This document shows, piece after piece, positions 42,520 to 49,749 of a DNA stretch of 64,000 nt (its first letter is position 1; each line of letters starts with the position of its first letter). The position numbers and the translations under genes were made by a program. Under the pieces are notes generated by a model. The model saw only the letters and a program-made list of their open reading frames with translations, was not told the origin of the DNA and made no database searches. This stretch comes from Sulfuriroseicoccus oceanibius (GTDB lineage: Bacteria; Verrucomicrobiota; Verrucomicrobiia; Verrucomicrobiales; SLCJ01): the NCBI RefSeq assembly GCF_010681825.2, contig NZ_CP066776.1, forward strand, positions 3,100,001 through 3,164,000, read 5' to 3'.

Positions 42520-44964
42520 ATGACAACGATAGCATCAATCCTCCAATCCATCGACTGGACGATCATTGCCGTGTTCTTCGCCATCGTGCTCGGAATCGGC
42601 TGGGTCGCGTCGAAAACAGCAGGAAAAAGTTCATCCGAGTTCTTCCTTGGCGGCCGCGGCATGCCATGGTGGCTCCTCGGTATCTCCATGGTCGCATGTA
42701 CCTTCTCATGCGATACCCCAAACCTCGTGACCCAGTTCGTCCGTGACGACGGCGTGGTCAAGAACTGGGCATGGTGGGCATTCCTCATCACCGGTATGGT
42801 GACCGTGTTCATCTACGCCCAGCTGTGGCGCAGATCGAACGTGATGACCGACCTCGAGTTCTACGAACTCCGCTACAGCGGCAAAGGCGCCAGTTTCCTC
42901 CGCGGATTCCGCGCCATCTACCTCGGCATCTTCTTCAACTGCCTGATCATGGGATCCGTCTCGTTGGCAGCGATCAAGATCGGTGGCGTCATGCTCGGCA
43001 CTGGCCCATTCGTCACCATCGTCGGCGCTTCGGTGTTCGTGGTGATCTACGCCTCGCTCGGTGGAATCAAAGGCGTTATCTGGTCGGACTTCTTCCAGTA
43101 TGGCATCGCCATGGTGGGTGCGGTCTACGCGGCCTACGTTGCGGTGAACTACGCTGACACCGAAGTGGCTGTGGGCGGACTCGCAGGTCTCCTCGACCAC
43201 GAAGCCGTGATTCCAAAGCTCGACATCATGCCGGACTTCAGCAACTGGATGTCGTTCATCCCACTGCTGGTCATCCCTGTTGCAGTGCAATGGTGGGCGG
43301 TTTGGTACCCAGGTGCAGAGCCAGGTGGTGGTGGTTACATCGCCCAGAAGATGCTTTCGGCTAAGGACGAGAAGAACGCGATCGGAGCAACCATGCTCTT
43401 CAACTTCATGCACTATGCCGTGCGCCCATGGCCATGGATCATCGTGGCCCTCGCGTCCCTGATCATCTTCCCTCAGCTCTCGGACATTAAGGCTCAATTC
43501 CCTGACATTGACCCTCAGTACCTCAAGTCCGACATCGCTTACCCTGCGATGCTCGCCAAGATCCTTGGCCCAGGTTGGCTTGGAATCGTGGTGGCATCCC
43601 TGATCGCCGCTTACATGTCGACCATCGGCACCCACCTCAACTGGGGCTCGTCCTATGTGGTCAACGACTTCTACAAGCGTTTCGTCAAGAAGGACGCAAC
43701 CGAGAAGGACATGGTCCGCATGGGCCGCGTCTGCACTGTCGGCCTCATGGTCTTCGCAGGCACCCTCTCGCTGACCGTTCTCGACTCGGCTCAGCAAGGC
43801 TTCGAGTTCCTCTTCCTCTCGGGAGCGGGCACCGGTGCCATCTACCTGCTGCGTTGGTTCTGGTGGCGTATCAACGCGACCACCGAGATCGTCGCAATGA
43901 TCGTTGCATCCGGCATGGCCATCTGGCTCGTGTTCGGCCCTGGTGACGAAGGCGCACTGCGCTGGTTCATCTCCAACGACAGCGTGTCCGAGAAGGTTCA
44001 GGCCGTCGAAGACCCAGCGCTGAACAAGTTCATCGAGGTTGCCAAAGCCGAAGGTGAGAAAGTCACCACCAAGCTTGGTGAGGAGACCAACGCAGCTCAG
44101 GAAGCATGGAACTCGGCCGAAGAAGCCGATCGCCCAGCTGCTCACGAGCTCTACGCGACCCTTTACCAGCGTAAGACGGACGTCTCCGACGCCCTCTCCG
44201 TTGCCGCTCTTACCCAGGCATACGTGAAGCTGAAGGCTCCTGAAGCAATCATCGAAGTGGAGCCTGCTCCAAAGGATGAGGACGCCAAGGAACCAACCGC
44301 TGAAGCAATCGCTGCCAAGGAAGTTACTGAAGCTGTCATCGCTGACATCATGGCGAAAGCTGCCGGAGCTCCAGAAGTTGCTGCTGTCACCAGCGCTCCT
44401 GCTTGGGCATCCCAGCTCGAAGAGTTCAAGATGGAGCACCGCAAGGACCTCCTCGTGACCATCAACGAGCCACTTGAAGCCAAAGGAAAGCCTGCCAAGG
44501 GCCTCTATGCTGCTACCATCCCATTCGGTGGCATCATCAAGGACAACGTGGTCTACATCCACCACCCTGAGGTATCCGGCCTGGTCTTCTCCGTGAAGCT
44601 CATGCTCATGATCGCCGTGGTCACCGTTGCATGGATCGTCGGCACCCTCGCTACCAAGCCGGTATCGAAGGAAGTGCTCTACAACTTCTACCGCCAGTGC
44701 CACCCAGGTGGTCCAGGTTGGGCGAAGGTCCTCCGCGACGCCAAGGCTGAAGGTGTTGACCTTCACGGCAAGGACGGAATCGATTGGCAGATGCCACTCA
44801 AACTCCTCTGCGTCTTCATTGGTTGCGCAGTGATCTACGGAGCTCTCTTCAGTATCGGTAGCTTTGTCTACGGCAACCTGGCATGGGGCTTCGGTCTCGG
44901 TGCGGTTTCCGTGGTGGGCATCGTCTTCCTGATGATCGCCTTCACCAAGATCAAGACCGACTAA
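42520..44964 (+). CDS. Sodium:solute symporter (SSS) with a large C-terminal insertion
   Basis: An 814-residue SSS-family transporter. The N-terminal core (FFLGGRGMPWWLLGISMVACTFS, ASLGGIKGVIWSDFFQ, YMSTIGTHLNWGSSYVVND) has the usual 11-13 membrane segments to about residue 475. Residues 478-685 are a soluble, A/E/K-rich, helical insertion, after which the normal C-terminal end resumes (MIAVVTVAWIVGTLATKPV, FYRQCHPGGPGW). Most relatives are about 600 residues. It probably imports a sugar with Na+, most likely a HexNAc given its divergent partner operon. Confidence 0.82.
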   Translation: MTTIASILQSIDWTIIAVFFAIVLGIGWVASKTAGKSSSEFFLGGRGMPWWLLGISMVACTFSCDTPNLVTQFVRDDGVVKNWAWWAFLITGMVTVFIYAQLWRRSNVMTDLEFYELRYSGKGASFLRGFRAIYLGIFFNCLIMGSVSLAAIKIGGVMLGTGPFVTIVGASVFVVIYASLGGIKGVIWSDFFQYGIAMVGAVYAAYVAVNYADTEVAVGGLAGLLDHEAVIPKLDIMPDFSNWMSFIPLLVIPVAVQWWAVWYPGAEPGGGGYIAQKMLSAKDEKNAIGATMLFNFMHYAVRPWPWIIVALASLIIFPQLSDIKAQFPDIDPQYLKSDIAYPAMLAKILGPGWLGIVVASLIAAYMSTIGTHLNWGSSYVVNDFYKRFVKKDATEKDMVRMGRVCTVGLMVFAGTLSLTVLDSAQQGFEFLFLSGAGTGAIYLLRWFWWRINATTEIVAMIVASGMAIWLVFGPGDEGALRWFISNDSVSEKVQAVEDPALNKFIEVAKAEGEKVTTKLGEETNAAQEAWNSAEEADRPAAHELYATLYQRKTDVSDALSVAALTQAYVKLKAPEAIIEVEPAPKDEDAKEPTAEAIAAKEVTEAVIADIMAKAAGAPEVAAVTSAPAWASQLEEFKMEHRKDLLVTINEPLEAKGKPAKGLYAATIPFGGIIKDNVVYIHHPEVSGLVFSVKLMLMIAVVTVAWIVGTLATKPVSKEVLYNFYRQCHPGGPGWAKVLRDAKAEGVDLHGKDGIDWQMPLKLLCVFIGCAVIYGALFSIGSFVYGNLAWGFGLGAVSVVGIVFLMIAFTKIKTD

Positions 44965-44984
44965 CCCTTGATCCAATTCTTCAG

Positions 44985-45024
44985 CGGCCGCTGGTTCCTC
45001 ACGAACCGGCGGCCGTTTTTTTTT
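44985..45024 (+). terminator. Terminator of the SSS transporter gene
   Basis: A 13-bp stem (44985-44997 with 45003-45015) has a 5-base loop and nine T directly after it. Confidence 0.9.
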
Positions 45025-45030
45025 GTGCCC

Positions 45031-45192
45031 GATCCTTCCGATCCTTCCGATCCTTCCGATCCGTCCGATCCGTCCGATCCGTCCAATCCGTCCAATCCGT
45101 CCAATCCGTCCAATCCGTCCAATCCGTCCAATCCGTCCAATCCGTCCGAACCGTCCGAACCGTCCGAACCGTCCGAACCGTCCGAACCGTTC
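45031..45192 (+). repeat. Intergenic 9-bp minisatellite, 18 units
   Basis: Eighteen tandem 9-bp units of the form RATCCGTCC in ordered variant blocks: three GATCCTTCC, three GATCCGTCC, seven AATCCGTCC, four GAACCGTCC and one GAACCGTTC. It follows the SSS terminator and ends just before a 7-bp repeat. Being a multiple of three, all frames stay open, which creates false tripeptide-repeat ORFs. Confidence 0.95.
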
Positions 45193-45195
45193 GAT

Positions 45196-45223
45196 CCGCC
45201 TTCCGCCTTCCGCCTTCCGCCTT
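45196..45223 (+). repeat. 7-bp tandem repeat (CCGCCTT)
   Basis: Four perfect CCGCCTT units directly after the 9-bp minisatellite. The rest of the interval to 45330 holds no gene, only G/C-rich text with an imperfect hairpin near 45262-45276. Confidence 0.9.
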
Positions 45224-45330
45224 CCGCATATCCCAACGCCGGAGGCGCGGACCAACACAGCCCACGGCACCGCCGTGGGGAGCACCGCCCTACCCCATGA
45301 GCCCCAACGGGGCGGCACAATCACCCGAGC

Positions 45331-45371
45331 AAAAAAAAACAAGCCCCGCCCGGTAAAAACCGAACGGGGCT
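45331..45371 (-). terminator. Terminator of the sialidase gene
   Basis: A 7-bp outer stem AGCCCCG (45342-45348) with CGGGGCT (45365-45371), with inner pairing, is followed on the minus strand by TG and nine T. Confidence 0.85.
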
Positions 45372-45394
45372 CGAATCACCTAACTAAAACTCAC

Positions 45395-46576
45395 CTACCC
45401 CTCGATCCACTCCAATGGGATCCGGACAAACTGCAAAGTCCACGGCTCCTTGGGGCTCTGGAACGGCTCGAAAATCATCCCAATGCTGCCGTCCTTCATC
45501 TTCGTCAGCTGACTATATCCAAACCAGCCCGGCACCACCTGCTTGGAAACCGGCCAGGTCTTGCCGTTGTCGTAGCTCAACTTAAGATGACCATTGGCAC
45601 GCTTCTTGTTGTGGAAGTTGTGACTGAAGAAAAGTCGGCTCTTGCCCTCGTCGGCGTACGAGTACTTCAACAGCCCGCAGTTACAGTTCCGGCCCTTCAA
45701 CGCCTGATCATAGACAAAAGGCGACCACGTTTGCCCGCCATCGCGACTGACCGACACCGCACGCAGTGGCGTCCGGCCCGGGCGTGCGTTCATCATCACA
45801 CTTCCGTCATCGAGCTCGGCGATCAGTGCCTCATTGCAATGATTCGTCCCCTCGATCGGCACGATCCGGCTGCGCTTCCACGTGCGGCAATTGTCGTCGC
45901 TGTAGAGTACCCCATTGTAGATCTCACGCTTCGATTCGGTGATCCGCTTTACCAGAAAGAGCGGCACCACGATGCGCCCTTTATAGCGACCGCGGGTGAG
46001 CTGGATCGCATTGGCAGGGCTCCCTGCAGTGATCAAATTCCTGATATCCGAACTATCGGCCCGTGCCACTCGCGTCAAGTCGAGCGGTTTCGACCACGTC
46101 TTGCCGTCGTCGTCGCTACTGCGTACTAGGAATCGTTGTGTCAGCCCCTGCTCGTACCCGGTCGACATCATCTTGATGTCATGTTCCTTGCGGCCGTGGT
46201 AGCCGTGCGGAAACGTCTCGTAGAAGACCAAAATCCGGCCACTCTCGAGCACCAGCGGCGATGGGTTCACCATCACCAAATCCTTGTCCTCATCGACCAC
46301 GATCACGTCGCTCCAGGTCTCGCCATTGTCTTCGCTGCGCTTGAGCACAATGTCATTGCGCGCGTGGTCGTGCGTGCGCACCCGCCCTTCGGCGAATACG
46401 AGCAGCGTGCCCTTTTGACTGGTCACAATTGCCGGGATCCGAAAATGCGGGTGACCATCTTTCTTCGGCGTGAAAACCTCCACCGCTTTCAATCCCTCGG
46501 CGACTTTCACTTCCGCGTGAGCAGCCGGTGCACACAGCGCAATCGCGGCTAATCCAATGTTCAGGAGTTTCATCAT
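45395..46576 (-). CDS. Exo-alpha-sialidase (GH33, BNR repeats)
   Basis: A 393-residue exported sialidase from the ATG at 46576 (MMKLLNIG; a TTG at 46582 also opens the frame). The signal peptide ends near AHA-E. The arginine motif FRIPAIV is near the N-terminus. Five Asp-box type motifs (SEDNGETW, SSDDDGKTW, SDDNCRTW, SRDGGQTW, SYDNGKTW) mark the six-bladed propeller. It releases terminal sialic acid from glycoconjugates outside the cytoplasm. No sialic acid lyase (nanA) is in the window. Confidence 0.9.
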   Translation of the reverse strand: MMKLLNIGLAAIALCAPAAHAEVKVAEGLKAVEVFTPKKDGHPHFRIPAIVTSQKGTLLVFAEGRVRTHDHARNDIVLKRSEDNGETWSDVIVVDEDKDLVMVNPSPLVLESGRILVFYETFPHGYHGRKEHDIKMMSTGYEQGLTQRFLVRSSDDDGKTWSKPLDLTRVARADSSDIRNLITAGSPANAIQLTRGRYKGRIVVPLFLVKRITESKREIYNGVLYSDDNCRTWKRSRIVPIEGTNHCNEALIAELDDGSVMMNARPGRTPLRAVSVSRDGGQTWSPFVYDQALKGRNCNCGLLKYSYADEGKSRLFFSHNFHNKKRANGHLKLSYDNGKTWPVSKQVVPGWFGYSQLTKMKDGSIGMIFEPFQSPKEPWTLQFVRIPLEWIEG

Positions 46577-46659
46577 GGGCAAACCATGGGGAGACTGAGC
46601 GCCCCACGCAAACCTATCCTACCGGACGGTATAACCAACCAGATTTACACCTCCAAGCA

Positions 46660-47055
46660 CTAGTCCATCGGCAATACCACCAGCCCGGGGATATGATCAA
46701 AATGGCGGTCATTGGTGACTATCGCAGCTTCAGCACGCAACGCGCATGTGGCGATACAAAGATCGGTCAACGGCAAGACCCTTCCCTCCCGATCAAGCCT
46801 CCAAGCCAACTGCCACGTTTCATCCCACGCCGACAACGGCATATCGACAAAACACATGATGTTAAAAAAGGCCGCCAGTTTGTCGCGCACCACCGGCGAA
46901 CGCACACCGCGCAACACCTCGGACTTCACCACCCCGCAGGTCACCAAATCCGTCGTATCAAAACGACGCAGCAACGTCTGCGCCGGATCTTTTCCAGCCC
47001 GCAGCAGATCGATGAACACGTTGGCGTCCACCAGTACGGAATCCAATGTGTTCAT
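46660..47055 (-). CDS. vapC: VapC-like PIN-domain toxin
   Basis: A 131-residue PIN-domain ribonuclease. The acidic residues are in VDANVFIDLL (first Asp), a glutamate in VVKSEVLRG and aspartates in LTDLCIA and VTNDRHFD. Such toxins cleave tRNA or rRNA. The ATG at 47055 shares its A with the stop of the antitoxin gene (TGATG), so translation is coupled. Codons before it (GTG at 47058) are not needed. Confidence 0.88.
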   Translation of the reverse strand: MNTLDSVLVDANVFIDLLRAGKDPAQTLLRRFDTTDLVTCGVVKSEVLRGVRSPVVRDKLAAFFNIMCFVDMPLSAWDETWQLAWRLDREGRVLPLTDLCIATCALRAEAAIVTNDRHFDHIPGLVVLPMD

Positions 47056-47297
47056 CACTTCTCCCCCTTGGTTGGCACCTCAGCAACCCGCATCGCCTTC
47101 AGGTCATAGTCAGGGTAAACCGCAGACTTCAATTCATCCTCGCTCAAGCCCAGCCCCTCCTTCATGAAGGCACGCAACTTTTTGCGGCGGTTCAATTCCC
47201 TCAGAGCGAAGTCGACGGCATCGGTCTTGGTTTCGAATCCGTACATCTCCATCACCTCTTCCAACAACGCCTCATCGATATGCATCGTCATCTTCAT
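47055..47297 (-). CDS. vapB: VapB-type antitoxin (ribbon-helix-helix)
   Basis: An 80-residue protein; MTMHIDEALLEEVMEMYGFETKTDAVDFALRELNRRK matches the VapB ribbon-helix-helix domain followed by an acidic toxin-binding tail. The ATG at 47297 lies directly beside a pair of tandem palindromes (47298-47334); ATGs two and four codons later are also possible. The frame stays open to 47405 but those codons are the operator region. Confidence 0.82.
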   Translation of the reverse strand: MKMTMHIDEALLEEVMEMYGFETKTDAVDFALRELNRRKKLRAFMKEGLGLSEDELKSAVYPDYDLKAMRVAEVPTKGEK

Positions 47298-47334
47298 GCC
47301 ATACACGATATGGCAACCATACAAGATATGGCAA
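47298..47334 (-). promoter_or_regulatory. Tandem palindromic operator of vapBC
   Basis: Two adjacent 18-bp copies (47299-47316 and 47317-47334), 17 of 18 bases identical, each with inverted arms CCATA..TATGG around a 5-base centre. They sit against the vapB start codon, so the leader must be very short or absent. A weak promoter can be drawn inside (TTGCCA, 18 bases, TATCGT), which VapBC bound here would block. Confidence 0.72.
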
Positions 47335-47351
47335 GCCATTAAGCGCCACAC

Positions 47352-47402
47352 AAAAAAAGCCGACGCCCCCGGATCGCTCCGGAGCCGTCGGCAAAATGCA
47401 GA
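47352..47402 (-). terminator. Terminator of the TlpA-like gene
   Basis: GCCGAC (47359-47364) pairs with GTCGGC (47397-47402), with a further CCGGA/TCCGG hairpin inside; seven T follow on the minus strand. Confidence 0.8.
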
Positions 47403-47414
47403 CAAGCCCAGTGA

Positions 47415-48542
47415 TTAGCGCTGGTTCACCGTGCGCACCGGAGGGAATTCACCAGCCTCGATCTTCTCCTGCAGCTTCGTAACCGTTCCAGAGTAACCTC
47501 GCGCCCCCTGATCATCTGAAGCGGAAATCTCCTCAGCCATGCCATCAACCAATTCCTTGGCAGCATCCTTTTCCCCAAGGATCCACAAATAACGTGCACG
47601 CGCCAACACAGGACCGACCCGCTGGTCTCCGCCCTTGAGCCCGGCAATCCGCTCTTCGCTGAAGGTCTTGAGCGCCTCCTTTGCAAAAGCCTCCGCCCCC
47701 TCACCATCCGGCGTGATGAACGCACTCTGCACCAGCATCAGATCAAGATCCGCCTCTTTGATGTCCTGGCTCACTACAGCAAGCAGATCCTTCCAGTCGC
47801 CCATGTTCGCATTGGCAATGACCAACCAGCGGCGCTGCGTGGTCGGATCGTCCGCCAACTCCTTGCGAGCGTATGCTTCGAGCTCGTTCCACTGCCCATT
47901 TTGTGCCATTGGATAGACTTTGCTATTCACCTCGGCCTCGCGCGCCTTCTTGTCAGCGAGACGAGCAGCGAATGCTTTCTCATCGAAGTCACCTGAGAGC
48001 AGGTTCTCGATCAAGGCATCGTCGACGTCCGCAGGATGTGACATCAGCACCAGTGTCCCGTTCTTGACGAGGAAGGTATGGGGAATCCCTTTTACCCCGG
48101 CGGCCTTGAGCCATTGCTTGGAGAACTCGGACTTACGCCCACCGGAGAACGCCACGCGGTAGCTCATGCCATCGCCACGGTTCTCCACAAACTTTTCAAC
48201 TTTCGCCAGATCATCTTCGAGCGAGCTCATGCCAATCACGACCAGCCCTTTGTCACCGTACTTCTGGTGCAACTCATTGACGTGGGGAATCGCAACGATG
48301 CACGGTCCGCACCACGTTGCCCAGCATTCCAGCATATAGACCTTGCCCTCTTCGTCGAGCGTCTTCACCGGCTCGCCCTTGACCCACTTCACGCCCTCGA
48401 GATCGAGACTCGGAACAGGGGAACCAAGTGTCAGCTTGGAGTCGGACTTGGCCTCTTGCGCAAGCCCGGTGGATGAAAGCGAAACCGCCATCGCCAGGAG
48501 TAGCGACGAACGTTTGATCAATGCAGGGGAAATCATAAACAT
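47415..48542 (-). CDS. TlpA-like thioredoxin protein with helical C-terminal domain
   Basis: A 375-residue exported protein. The signal peptide ends near GLAQ; ATGs at 48542 and 48536 are equally possible starts. A thioredoxin-fold domain (about 38-185) carries the redox motif WCGPC at 77-81 and the cis-proline in GIPHTF. The C-terminal 190 residues are helical with TPR-like spacing (NGQWNELEAYARKELADDP, GDWKDLLAVVSQDI). It probably reduces or isomerises disulfides in the periplasm; the helical half may bind a partner. The gene reads away from the candidate RNA at 48744-48919. Confidence 0.82.
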   Translation of the reverse strand: MFMISPALIKRSSLLLAMAVSLSSTGLAQEAKSDSKLTLGSPVPSLDLEGVKWVKGEPVKTLDEEGKVYMLECWATWCGPCIVAIPHVNELHQKYGDKGLVVIGMSSLEDDLAKVEKFVENRGDGMSYRVAFSGGRKSEFSKQWLKAAGVKGIPHTFLVKNGTLVLMSHPADVDDALIENLLSGDFDEKAFAARLADKKAREAEVNSKVYPMAQNGQWNELEAYARKELADDPTTQRRWLVIANANMGDWKDLLAVVSQDIKEADLDLMLVQSAFITPDGEGAEAFAKEALKTFSEERIAGLKGGDQRVGPVLARARYLWILGEKDAAKELVDGMAEEISASDDQGARGYSGTVTKLQEKIEAGEFPPVRTVNQR

Positions 48543-48743
48543 TTGGGGAGAACGAGTTCTGTAGATTCTAGATTATGGGTAACCTGCCCGCAGCTGCGGG
48601 AGCTCCATCATGTATGCCTGACCGGCCTGCAAATGTCCGCACAATTCTTACGGATTCCTCGCGACAAACGTACGATTCCGGCTATCTTGCGGCGGTTCCT
48701 ACGGTGTTCGACCGCATGTGGGAATATTGGCCCCGACCCGATG
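48543..48743. other. Intergenic region upstream of the candidate RNA
   Basis: About 200 bases without a recognisable gene. A 14-base perfect palindrome CCCGCAGCTGCGGG lies at about 48587-48601. The tlpA-like promoter on the minus strand must lie here. Confidence 0.4.
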
Positions 48744-48919
48744 TATAAACTCCGGGCGGCTTAGCTGGGTAACTGATGTCAGGCCTCCATTGGACGGCAG
48801 ATGTTGGTTCGGCGGCTGCCCACCTGATGAGAGTCAGGGAACGAGAGGTCCAAATCCCACGGACGGCACATGCGGGAACCATCCGCCCATTCGATCCAAG
48901 CGATCGGATGGGTCTTTTT
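48744..48919 (+). ncRNA. Candidate structured small RNA with promoter and terminator
   Basis: TATAAA (48744-48749) is a good -10. The next 165 bases can fold as a closing helix GGGCGG/CCGCCC (48754-48759 with 48883-48888) around a three-way junction: helix TTGGAC/GTCCAA (48790-48795, 48848-48853) enclosing hairpins GGCAG/CTGCC (48796-48800, 48816-48820) and CCTGA/TCAGG (48823-48827, 48834-48838). An intrinsic terminator follows: CCCATTCGATC/GATCGGATGGG (48886-48896, 48902-48912) then TCTTTTT. The terminator arm shares three bases with the closing helix, so the two compete. No gene follows for 800 bases. No known RNA family was recognised. Confidence 0.35.
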
Positions 48920-49352
48920 GTGTCCGCGGGGTGACGGTGCCCGCTCCATGTAAACCGTCCCGATGGGACGATTCTTTTATCCCGATCACCCCCTGCGGTT
49001 GAAACCGCAGGCTAACCAGTAAGCCGTCGCTCCGCGACGAAGACCCGGGTCTATTCCGGAGCTCCCCGGCCGCGCGCGAACGAGTACCCACACCGCACCG
49101 ACGGCAGAAATGCCGTCACTCCAGCGCTGCGCATTGTCATACGAGCATGCGCCGGGCGCTCGACATTCCTGTCGACCCTATTCCCCGACAGAGCGCAGCG
49201 AGCACGATCTCTGCGCGCCCCACACCATCACTATCGAACCCTCTGCCGGTCAATTGCGATGAGGATACCGATAGCGATAGCGTCCCCCCGATACTCGCAA
49301 CGCTTCGCCTGCATCACACCTCACCGACGGCAGGAATGCCGTCCCTCCAGCG
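48920..49352. repeat. Array of short hairpin repeats, no gene
   Basis: A gene-free stretch holding several different hairpins in a row: CGTCCC-GA-TGGGACG near 48957, CCTGCGGTT-GA-AACCGCAGG near 48990, GACGGC/GCCGTC copies at 49100-49117 and 49326-49343 and CGACATTCCTGTCG near 49160. The GACGGC element also occurs at 38929-38970. Confidence 0.6.
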
Positions 49353-49745
49353 CTGCGCATGCATCAACATCACCACCACAAGGCCCAGCCGCTAGCCCCC
49401 CCCAGCTCAAAAAAGCACCAATCCCAACAATCCTGTAATCTGCGGAAAAAAACGCGATCACCCGCCTCCGACGCCCCCTTCACCACTCGTCGGAGCTTTC
49501 ACCCCTCCGCGTCTTCGCGTCTCTGCGTGAGTATTCCCCATCAGAGCTGCGCATGCATCAACCACCACACGGCGCAGCCGCTATCCATCACGCACCGCCT
49601 CTGGCAGAAAAACAACAATCCCAACAATCCTGCAATCTGCGGAAAAAACCGCGATCACCAGCCTTCGACGTCGCCTTCACCTCCCGTCGGAGCTTTCCCC
49701 CCTCCGCGTCTTTGCGTCTCTGCGTGAGTATTCCCACGCGCAACG
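49353..49745. repeat. Two tandem copies of an about 195-bp dispersed repeat
   Basis: Copies at about 49353-49546 and 49547-49745. Each runs CTGCGCATGCATCAAC .. AATCCCAACAATCCTG .. AATCTGCGGAAAAAA .. GTCGGAGCTTTC .. CTCCGCGTCTTYGCG-TCTCTGCGTGAGTATTCCC. A shorter copy lies at 39128-39171. The ends abut ribF. No gene was seen. Confidence 0.8.
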
Positions 49746-49749
49746 CGCC

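Noticed and set aside
45031-45223. Possible CRISPR array
   Set aside because: Units are 9 or 7 bp in direct tandem with no spacers, and no cas genes are present.
42706-45342. An 878-codon open frame on the minus strand across the symporter gene and the minisatellite
   Set aside because: It is antisense to a clear SSS transporter, has His/Asp/Glu-rich nonsense composition and includes a repeat-encoded (RIG)n run made by the 9-bp minisatellite.
44968-45356. Tripeptide-repeat proteins (DPS, RIG, RTV, SDG) over the 9-bp array
   Set aside because: A 9-bp repeat keeps all six frames open; there is no start signal or non-repeat domain.
48815-48853. Hammerhead-like CTGATGAG text in the candidate RNA
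   Set aside because: The GAAA core and a matching cleavage stem are missing, and the bases pair better as a CCTGA/TCAGG hairpin.
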